Under the pieces are notes generated by a model. The model did not search any database. It saw nothing but the letters and a program-made list of their open reading frames with translations, and was not told where the DNA came from. This document shows, one piece after another, positions 1-7,037 of a stretch of DNA of 21,721 nt. Location of the stretch: NCBI RefSeq assembly GCF_001949145.1, contig NW_019091369.1, positions 2,538,545 to 2,560,265 on the forward strand, in the 5' to 3' direction. Numbering within the stretch: position 1 is the stretch's first letter; each line of letters opens with the position of its first letter. The DNA is from Acanthaster planci. Taxonomy: Eukaryota; Echinodermata; Asteroidea; Valvatida; Acanthasteridae. A program made the position numbers and the translations under genes.

Positions 1-67
1 AGCGAAGGGGTTAACGTTGCCGTAGCGAAGGGGTTAACGCTGCCGTAGCAAAGGGGTTAACGCTGCT
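1..67. repeat. 23-bp minisatellite, about three copies, cut by the window edge
   Basis: Three head-to-tail copies of a 23-bp unit start at 1, 24 and 47. Each contains aaggggttaacg, and they differ by single bases (gtt/gct, gcg/gca). The array probably continues to the left of the window. It lies about 65 bp beyond the stop codon of the GPCR pseudogene, on its 3' side. Confidence 0.85.
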
Positions 68-656
68 TTAATTTATGAAGGATTTGAATAGTCCTACTCA
101 TGGTAGGGCCAAGTGATGCTGCTCTTTCACCATTAGATGTTCACCGGTCCAATGACAGAACTTTTGCAACATGAGAGTCTCTCCTGAAGGATTTTCTTTG
201 CCATCTGACGATAGGCATGGTTGTAGAGGCAGTAGATGAACACGTTGCAAGCGCTGTTCGCAACAATCAGCCATATGGTCAGGAACTCCAGCCAGTGTGG
301 ACTACTCCAGCCGGCCAAACCTTCCACACTACGTAGCACTGCAAACGGTGTGTAGCAAGCGGCAAACGTCAAGGTGACCATCAGAAATGCCTTCAGAGCT
401 TTGTTGTCTCGGACGTTGTGCCCCTCATTGTTTTGATTATTTCGCCGCTCGTGTCGGCGGCTGATCCGAATAATGCGGTAGTAAATGCAGATCATGACTA
501 GCATTGGTATGGTGCTGAACGAAACAGTGGTTATTGTGTGTATGACATCAGTGATGTCAATTAAGCACAAGGCAGAGGCAGGGTGATACTTGGATTCTGC
601 TCCTAAGCTATATTCAGTAATCGAGGTTGAAATGGTTACAGTCATCAGCGCGAGTA

Positions 657-690
657 CAAGAATGATTGCCCAGCCCAAGAATGATTGCCC
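657..690. repeat. 15-bp direct duplication inside the GPCR pseudogene
   Basis: The sequence caagaatgattgccc occurs at 657-671 and again at 676-690, separated by agcc, so the period is 19 bp. The two intact paralogues have a single copy here. Because 19 is not a multiple of three, the insertion shifts the reading frame at the start of TM4. Confidence 0.9.
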
Positions 691-721
691 TGTCTGGTGC
701 ACTAAATGTGCACCAGACAGG
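689..721. repeat. 14-bp perfect inverted repeat (hairpin) in the GPCR pseudogene
   Basis: The arms are cctgtctggtgcac (689-702) and gtgcaccagacagg (708-721), with a 5-nt loop taaat. The right arm matches the orthologous position in the intact copies, which contain ttggtgcaccaaacagg. The left arm looks like an extra inverted copy. It directly abuts the 19-bp duplication. Confidence 0.9.
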
Positions 722-1089
722 ATACTTGTAGGGCCTTGTAACGGCGAGGTACCGGTCAACATTCAGTCAAAGGATGGTATATGTGGTCATGTTGCTGACC
801 ATCTCAATAGAGTGGGCAGCTATGGCACATCCAGTCATTCCAAATGGCCATCATCCAAGGCCGAAGTGACGGCATAGAGAATTGCCTGCAGACCGATGAG
901 CAGGTCGAACATGGCCAATGTTGTCATGAGAACCTTGGTGCTGTCGGCCAAGTTGGTCACACGACACGTCACAGCGACGGAGAGGATATTGCCAGCAATG
1001 ATCAGCATTGCCAGGACGATGACGAAACAAGTCCGCAGGGTGATGAAAAAAGGGGACAGGTGTAGAGAATCAGTCATTTCATCAGCCAT

Positions 1090-2373
1090 CCTTGGATTGC
1101 AACACTGCCCTCACAGGGACTAGACAGAAATCAACAAGTCCATGTAATTTCTTGAAGTTACTGTCCTCAGTTCTTTTGGCTGTAGACTGTGTTGAAAATG
1201 TGTAAGTTGTTTCAACACATTCTTCAAATTTCAAGATGAGGCCCCACCCTTCACCAAGTACACCACTAAGGTATGACAAGTGGTGCTACTTGGCACTCAA
1301 TTGATACCTATCGATGTCCCTTGTTACCATGCGTAACTACAACATAAAAGCTTCCTATTCATTCAAACTACTGCTATTAGTCCACGGCCGAGGCAGGCAG
1401 ACATTACAATCATACAATTTCCTAGACCACAATGATCAATTTACAGCCATATTTATCATCAAGTCCAATCTTAACAACGCCCAGGGTTCGAGAGCAGGTT
1501 CCTCTATTTTTTTCCCCCACAAGTGAGGATGTTATTAGCTGCACCCAAAACAGCACATGGACCGGTGTGACATACAGCCCTGTACGCAATATTAATTCGA
1601 GGACCAGTCTTGTAACTCTTTCAGCAACGACACACAGTTTTATTTCAGCAGTGACTCGTGCAGTAACACCAAAGTTTACTTTGAAAGAAACCTGCATCAA
1701 CATGGATCCACAAGGCCACCTGTATCAAGTTTCATCTAATGGCAGTCCTCAGTAAGCAATAACGGCACTGTGCGTAGTTCTCATTTCACATTTTCCAAAA
1801 AAAATTGGCTGATATATTTTACTGACAGCCTATTAAAGTACTCTGAAAATAACAGCATACAAATGTTTGTTAGACTTTACTGATGTGAAAAGAGGGTTGA
1901 AAAATCCAAAATCTTATTGTGTTTTTGAGGGAAAGATTTTTTAATTTGAACTTCATAGCCTTTTATTAATTGACATCATTTATATTATCTCTAAACAGTA
2001 AGCAATAAAAAAACAAGGTTTGTCATAAGCTTTACAATAATACTTTGTGAGCATATAAAATGGTTCTTTAATTTACAAAGGCTGTAAGGGCTGATTTTTT
2101 TTATAGAGTTGTGGATGAGCTTAAATACTTCTTCACTGTCAATTTTTTTTTAACTTGAAAGTGTTACAAAATTGAGTTTGAAGTGCCCTCAACTCATTGC
2201 ACAAAATGAGGCTAGATTACAGAAGTCTTGGCAAGTTGCTGTCGATGGCTTGAAACCTTTTGTTCAGTTGGAAATCTCAACATATCCACGCTTTGCATCG
2301 GTTATGTAACTTTTGTGGGATTTAGTTTTGTTTATGGTTTGGCCAGCTCCAAGTTCCTTTTTTTTTTTGGCCG
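1090..2373. other. Intergenic region between GPCR copies 1 and 2
   Basis: The right neighbour's 3' side and the left pseudogene's 5' side meet here. The first ~55 bp upstream of the pseudogene ATG (1090-1145) resemble the leader of copy 2 (3307-3355): both contain acactgccctca followed by gactag and cagaa-tcaacaa. The 2173-2355 part resembles 4031-4495, the 3' flank of copy 3. A possible minus-strand polyadenylation signal (tttatt on the plus strand) lies at 1962-1967, about 400 bp past the stop of copy 2. Open frames around 1422-1755 on both strands show no recognisable domain. The rest is AT-rich with T runs. Confidence 0.6.
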
Positions 2374-3306
2374 TTAGATGTTCACTGGTTCAACAGCGGA
2401 CATTTTGCAACACTGGAGCCTCCGGCAGATGATCTTCTTAGCCATCTGCCGGTAGGCCTGGTTGTAGAGACAGTAGATGAACACATTGCAAGCGCTGTTG
2501 GAGACCGCCACCCACATGGTCAGGAATTTGAGCCAGTGTGGGCTGGTCCAGACTGCAAAACCTTCCACGGTTTTCATGAGTGTGAAGGGCATGCAGCAAG
2601 TGGCAAATGTCATGGTGACCGCCAGGAACGTCTTCAGAGCCCTGTGATCCCGACCGTTGTTTCCGTCGTTGTTCGGATTGTCGCGCTGTTCATGCCGGCG
2701 GCTGATCCGAATGATGCGGAAGTAAATGTACACCATAACTAGTACCGGAATAATGTCAAAGGTGAGGAGTGCGGTCATGTTAGCTATGTTGGAATTGCTT
2801 CCCAAAAAGCACATAGCCGAGGCAGCGTAGTATAGAATAGATACACCAAAGCTTTGCGACAATATTGAGGTGCACGCTGACAGGGTTGATAAAATGAACA
2901 CGAGAGTAACACTGCGCCGTTTGGTGCACCACACTGGAAACTTGTAAGGCCTGGTAATGGCAATGTAGCGGTCAAGGTTGAGACCGATGAGGGAAAACGT
3001 GGACAAGCAGAAAGCCGTGTTCAAACTGTAGGTGAATAAGGAGCATCCAGTCGTCCCGAACGGCCATCTGTCCAAGCCCGAAGCAAAGGCAGAGAGAAGC
3101 GACAACAGACCGACAAGCAGGTCGGAGGCAGCCAGCGCCATCATCAGAACCTTGGTGCTGTCGGCTAAGTGGGCCACGCGACGCGTCACAGCGATGGAGA
3201 GGCTATTTCCAGCAATGATCAGCATTGCTAGGATGAGGATGAAGCAAGTCCGCAGGGCAATTAGAGAAGGGGACAGGCCAAAAGAATCGGTCAGTACGTC
3301 AGCCAT
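2374..3306 (-). CDS. Intronless class A GPCR (orphan, alpha-group-like), copy 2
   Basis: A complete 310-residue seven-transmembrane receptor for the plasma membrane, from ATG at 3306 (A at -3, G at +4) to the stop at 2374. Visible landmarks: short N-terminus (~15 residues) without an N-glycosylation sequon; GN in TM1 (N34); LAASDLLVG with D62 in TM2; C88 at the top of TM3; DRY at 112-114; loop-2 cysteine C166; P187 in TM5; CCMP with P240 in TM6; NVFIY (N274-Y278) in TM7; then CC for probable palmitoylation and C-terminus EPVNI. Unusual points are S140 where class A receptors normally have the TM4 tryptophan, C238 in place of the TM6 toggle tryptophan, and valine in place of proline in NPxxY. 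It is about 73% identical to copy 3. The ligand cannot be inferred. Motif style suggests relatives of amine/melanocortin/adenosine-type receptors, but that is a guess. Confidence 0.93.
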   Translation of the reverse strand: MADVLTDSFGLSPSLIALRTCFILILAMLIIAGNSLSIAVTRRVAHLADSTKVLMMALAASDLLVGLLSLLSAFASGLDRWPFGTTGCSLFTYSLNTAFCLSTFSLIGLNLDRYIAITRPYKFPVWCTKRRSVTLVFILSTLSACTSILSQSFGVSILYYAASAMCFLGSNSNIANMTALLTFDIIPVLVMVYIYFRIIRISRRHEQRDNPNNDGNNGRDHRALKTFLAVTMTFATCCMPFTLMKTVEGFAVWTSPHWLKFLTMWVAVSNSACNVFIYCLYNQAYRQMAKKIICRRLQCCKMSAVEPVNI

Positions 3307-3813
3307 CGTTGAACTCTAACACACTGCCCTCAGAGACTAGCCAGAAGTCAACAAATCCTTGTTGTCTGATACCACATAGACCGTCAGATTCTGTGTCGTG
3401 ATTTTGCTGTTGGTTTGGCAACGGCGTGGCATCATCAGAGCTGGCATTGAAATGACCAGTGAACCCGCACTGCATTTACCTCTGGTCATTAAGACCGTCA
3501 GTTAAGGTCACTCTGGTGACATCCAATATCAGTGATACCTCAGCTCATTTCTTACAATGATTAATACCGCACTTATGGTTCTCCATTAAAAATTTCAAGT
3601 GATGAGACGAACAGTTGTCCCCCATCCCCCACTACCAACTAGGGGTGATAAAGCAGTAATTCTGCTTTATTATCTTGCCATCCTGTCCTTGATTTCTCCA
3701 AGCTGTCACTTTGTACAAAATGTACTATTCATATCGTGTGTTTTTGCCTCCATTTGACCCCACATTAAAGTGAAATTTGTGGTGCTGTGCTGTCTGTGCC
3801 TTTGCTGTCAGTC

Positions 3814-3936
3814 TTGATTATATTGAGCCTTGACAAGGCTGGTGATTTTCTAAGATGTTGCCACTAGTAACATTTATTGATTATATCTAGCCTTGACAAG
3901 GCTGGTTATTTTCTGAAACGTTGCCGCTGGTAGCAT
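3814..3936. repeat. Two tandem copies of a 63-bp unit upstream of GPCR copy 2
   Basis: Copies start at 3814 and 3877, each opening with ttgattatat and containing agccttgacaaggctggt, attttct and gttgcc. A single related copy starts at 6119, upstream of GPCR copy 3, so the tandem doubling is specific to copy 2. The core agccttgacaaggct is itself a near palindrome. Confidence 0.8.
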
Positions 3937-4084
3937 GCTGACAATAAATGCCGTCAATGCAGTACAGCACAATTATATGCCTCCAAATCTTAAGTTTTTG
4001 TTTTGAAATCGCAGGTTTTACTGTACAGTGTTGAGTTTGAAGTACCCTCCAGTGGCTGTGAACATTGAGGCAAGAAAGCAAGAT

Positions 4085-4335
4085 GGCCGGATCCAAAACT
4101 AATTTTTTTGGGGGGGCGGTTGCAAATTATTTTTGGAAATTTATCTTGTAACCTGTTATAGCCTGTCTGAGGTGTAAAGCTTTCTTTAGGCCCTTTTTAC
4201 ATGCATTTTGAAGGTAGGGAAATGAAACGGACCAGTGTCTCACTGTTTTTTAAAAAAAATATTTCTCTTGGCTCCTTCTCGTAAGGGGCATGGCCCCTAT
4301 TCCCCCCACCCCCGGATCTGCCCCTGAAAGGCAGA
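4085..4335. mobile_element. Probable interspersed-repeat insertion in the 3' flank of GPCR copy 3
   Basis: Homology between the 3' flanks of copies 2 and 3 is interrupted here by about 250 bp that copy 2 lacks. The block starts near ccggatccaaaact followed by T and G runs, and ends with a C-rich stretch and cccccggatctgcccctg. This gives a weak inverted relationship between the ends (GGATCC plus a G run against a C run plus GGATCT). No coding sequence or clear target-site duplication was found, so the class is unknown. Confidence 0.35.
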
Positions 4336-4507
4336 AGCGTATTGATGGGTTGTTGTGTTGTTTTGCAGTGCTGCAACCTTCGGTTTCATCTGAAATCCCT
4401 CAATAATGTGACTAAATCTCAGCATATCCGGTCATGCCACAGTGCTTCATATTGTGTAGATTTCAGTTCAGGTTATTGTTTGGCCAGTTCATGCCGTTTC
4501 ATGGCAA

Positions 4508-5440
4508 TTAGATGGTCACCGGTTCAACAGCAGACACTGTGCAACATGGGAATCTGTGGCGAATGATCCTCTTCGCTGTCTGTCTGTAAGCCAGGTTAAA
4601 GAGACAGTAGATGAACACATTGAAAGCGCTGTTGGAGACCGCTACCCACATGGTCAGAAACTCCAGCCAGTTTGGAGTGGTCAAGTTGGCCAAACCTTCC
4701 AGGGTTTTCATGAGAGTGAGGGGTGTGTAGCAAGCCGCAAACGTCACGGTCACCACCAGGAACGTCTTCAGGGCTTTGTGTTCCCGACCGTTGTTTCCGT
4801 CGATGTGTGGATTGTTGCGCAGCTCGTGCCGGCGACTGATCTGAATAATACGGAAGTAAACGCTCACCATAACAAGCACTGGAATTATGTCAAAGATGAG
4901 AAGTGCGGCCATGTTTATGGCGTCAGGATTGTTTCCAAAAAAACAAATGGCAGAGGCAGCGTAGTACTTAACCCGCACTCCATAAAGCTCTGAAGCTATT
5001 GAAGTACATACGGAGAGGATCCATAAAATGAGCACAAGAATGACTGCACGTCGCTTGGTGCACCAAACAGGAAACCTGTAGGGCCTTGCTATGGCAATGT
5101 ACCGGTCAATGTTAAGACAACTGAGAGAAAATATGGACATAGTTAGGGTCACATTCAGACTGTAGGTCGCCAAGGCACATCCAGTCGTCCCAAACGGCCA
5201 CCTGTCCAACGCCGAAGCGACGGTAGAAAGAAGCGACTGCACACCAACAAGCAGGTCGGACGCGGCCATAGTCATCATCAGAACCTTGGTGCTGTCGGCT
5301 AAGTTGGTCACACGACGCGTCACAGCGATGGAGAGAATATTGCCAGCAATGATCAGCATTGCTAGGATGAGGATGAAACAAGTCCGCAGGGCGACGACAA
5401 AAGGGGACAGGCCCAAGGAGTCAGTCAGTCCGTCAGCCAT
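4508..5440 (-). CDS. Intronless class A GPCR (orphan, alpha-group-like), copy 3
   Basis: A complete 310-residue seven-transmembrane receptor; ATG at 5440 has A at -3 and G at +4. Landmarks: N34 (TM1), D62 in MAASDLLVG (TM2), C88 (TM3 top), DRY at 112-114, W140 in TM4 (kept in this copy only), loop-2 C166, P187 (TM5), basic third loop entry ISRRHE (201-206) and an Asn/Gly-rich loop, ACYTP with P240 (TM6), sequon N252-L-T in loop 3, NVFIY at 274-278 (TM7), then FPCC and EPVTI at the end. As in copy 2, the TM6 CWxP tryptophan (here Y238) and the NPxxY proline (here V275) are replaced. The minus strand reads attacag|G just before the ATG, which could be a 3' splice site of a leader intron, so a non-coding first exon is possible. 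The C-terminal V-T-I fits a class II PDZ ligand by inference. Confidence 0.93.
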   Translation of the reverse strand: MADGLTDSLGLSPFVVALRTCFILILAMLIIAGNILSIAVTRRVTNLADSTKVLMMTMAASDLLVGVQSLLSTVASALDRWPFGTTGCALATYSLNVTLTMSIFSLSCLNIDRYIAIARPYRFPVWCTKRRAVILVLILWILSVCTSIASELYGVRVKYYAASAICFFGNNPDAINMAALLIFDIIPVLVMVSVYFRIIQISRRHELRNNPHIDGNNGREHKALKTFLVVTVTFAACYTPLTLMKTLEGLANLTTPNWLEFLTMWVAVSNSAFNVFIYCLFNLAYRQTAKRIIRHRFPCCTVSAVEPVTI

Positions 5441-6897
5441 CCTGTAATTTCTTGAGTAGAGTGCTTTGTGACAAGCCTCTTCAGAGCTCTAGTTATCGTG
5501 CGACGACCCTTGTGGTGTATAGAAGAGATAAACCACAATCCTTGCTACAACCTGTAGGTGACTTTGAGGGGCAAGGGCTGTATGTTACAGGAGCATAATT
5601 TCCTAGGCTAAAACTTTACTCTGCAGCGCTTGTGTAATAATGCCAATCAGCCCCTCAGATTCTGTGTCATGATATTGCTTTCTGTTTGGCAACGAAGTGT
5701 AATCATCAGAACCGGGGTTGAAATTAACCTGCACTACAATTAGCTCTTGTCTTTAGTACCATCAGTTAAGCTCGCATCTCTGACATCCATCATCAAAGAT
5801 GCCGGTCTCATTTCCTGCCGTGATTGATACTGCAATTAAGAGAGTCCATTAAAAATCCTATTAACCTGCATGATGTGATGACAGGTCGCCTCCCCCAACA
5901 ATACTTGGGTTTCATCTAGATTATTTGCTGGTATATTGTAGCCAATATTTGTAGTTTATTAAAAATGGCTTTGATTCTCTCCTTCCGTCTTACTCATTCT
6001 CCCCCCAAGCTGTCACCTTTTATGTTAAAAATTATATGACCTGTTTTGCCATGAAGATCCCAAGTCCAATTTGTGATGCTGGAGTGCAAGTAAATAAACC
6101 GTCTATTGATCATCAGTCTTGATTATATCTAGCCCGTGCGAGGCTCCTTATTTTCTAAAACGTTGCCATTAGTGACCAGTAAATAACTGATACCGTCACA
6201 GCAGTAGGACGTGAATATCCACGTGTTGCTATGGACACATATCACTTCTTAATTGCTGAGCACGTATTCGCTGCGTACTTGCAGAGTAAATTTGTTGGCG
6301 ATTCGTCAAGCTGTGTAATGAAAGCCAAGTGTGACTCACTGTCACAGTGATATCAGGTTTTATGGTTCAGCGTCAACTGCTGCTGATTTACAGAAATGCT
6401 AACATATGACCAATCACTTGATTTGGTATAAGTAAATCATTTTGTTTGGAGATTTTTCTAGTTGAGTTGTTTGCAAGAATTGTGCCTCAGGTTTTGTTTG
6501 TGCTATATTGGACTGAATTATGTAAGATTTGGGGTGTTGGTTTGTTTTGGTGTTTTTGACCTCCTGCTTTTGGATTTCAGAATGTTCAGTCAAATCAGGA
6601 GTCGGTGTTTGCACCAAGTGGAAATTTCGACCCTATTTTAAAAGAATTTTTAAGGGCCTGCACTAGTAAATTATCCAACAGCTTGGGTTGAATTCCAACC
6701 TTCAACTGCATGTGGTTTGATGTAGTTGGAAGTCTCACATGCATATACCTGCTCATGATTTGTGTATATTCATTTTAGTCTCTAAACCGAGGTGTCTATT
6801 AACATCTTGAATGTTACATAGGTGGGAATCGAACCCTGGGCCAACTAGTTTCCCAGAGTGATATTAGATTCTGGTCTTCTCTCCTCTCCCTCCTCAG
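5441..6897. other. Region between the GPCR array and the first visible dynein exon
   Basis: Bases 5656-6215 are the copy-3 counterpart of the 5' flank of GPCR copy 2 and probably include its promoter. Bases 5441-5655 are unlike copy 2, though tgtaatttcttga next to the ATG recurs upstream of the pseudogene (1143-1155). Past 6215 the DNA is AT-rich non-coding and ends in the polypyrimidine acceptor at 6880-6897 of the dynein-like gene. I found no exon of that gene here. Confidence 0.55.
6815..6860 (-). mobile_element. Decayed tRNA-derived SINE fragment (B box)
   Basis: On the minus strand 6835-6824 reads GGTTCGATTCCC, a near-perfect RNA polymerase III B box, flanked by gttggccca upstream and acctatg downstream. 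A box A is not convincing and the acceptor stem does not pair, so this is not a functional tRNA gene. It ends about 40 bp before the first dynein exon. Confidence 0.4.
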
Positions 6898-7037
6898 GCC
6901 CTCGGACCGGCCATGAAGCGGCACTTTCCCAACACGCTGATCGATCCCATGAAGTTCTTCGTCTCTCGAGTCAAGACCAACCTCCACATTATTATCTGCG
7001 TTCCTCCCACGGACAAACTTCTGCGCATTGCCCCCAG
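6898..7037 (+). CDS. DNHD1: Dynein-like gene, visible exon 1 (AAA4 end)
   Basis: Acceptor tcctcag at 6897 follows a strong pyrimidine tract; donor ag|gtaaga at 7038. Encodes ALGPAMKRHFPN, then MKFFVSRVK, NLHIIICVPP and LLRIAP, ending two bases into a serine codon. NLHIIICVPP corresponds to the LHxVLCMSP strand of AAA4 in dyneins. The entry phase is read as 0, with no upstream exon to confirm it. Confidence 0.85.

Larger units (their letters stand above)
133..1089 (-). pseudogene. Broken class A (rhodopsin-family) GPCR, first copy of the tandem array
   Basis: This is a degraded third member of the receptor family seen intact at 2374-3306 and 4508-5440. The start region (MADEMTDSLHLSP, ATG at 1089) and the TM1-TM2 part are readable down to about 850. 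There a 1-nt loss in the codon equivalent to R80, in the extracellular loop before TM3, shifts the frame. With the frame followed by homology, an in-frame TGA sits at 767-769 in TM3, just before the DRY motif. A 19-bp direct duplication at 657-694 and an inverted repeat at 689-721 break the second intracellular loop and early TM4. From there the frame is open to the stop at 133-135, with TM5, TM6 (ACYTP), TM7 (NSACNVFIY), a palmitoylation-type CC and the C-terminus PVNI preserved. The ATG at 762 is only an accident of the shifted frame. An active receptor is very unlikely. A sequencing error could explain one lesion but not all three. Confidence 0.88.
3307..4507. other. Intergenic region between GPCR copies 2 and 3, with duplicated 5' flank
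   Basis: Bases 3385-3964, upstream of copy 2, align by eye with 5656-6215, upstream of copy 3. Shared blocks include cagattctgtgtc, gtttggcaacg, catcatcagag/aatcatcagaa, tccattaaaaat, ccaagctgtcac and cttgattatat. The stretch therefore probably holds the promoter and 5' leader of copy 2. Bases 4031-4055 and 4340-4495 resemble the 3' flank of copy 2, with an extra block between them (4085-4335, listed separately). No RNA gene or other coding region was recognised. Confidence 0.65.

Noticed and set aside
1-67. CRISPR-like array
   Set aside because: The repeats are contiguous without unique spacers and the context is an animal genome; it is a minisatellite.
1422-1755. Open frames on both strands between GPCR copies 1 and 2
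   Set aside because: No domain, no splice or homology support and no counterpart in the other intergenic regions. A vague VISCTQNSTWTG similarity to extracellular modules is too short to use.
4556-4993. 145-codon plus-strand frame inside GPCR copy 3
   Set aside because: It is the antisense shadow of the conserved receptor gene; the same shadow recurs in copy 2.
6824-6835. Possible tRNA gene (B box)
   Set aside because: B box only; no pairing acceptor stem or anticodon arm. The same applies to the other B-box sites at 7980, 17297 and 17434, which are treated as SINE remnants.
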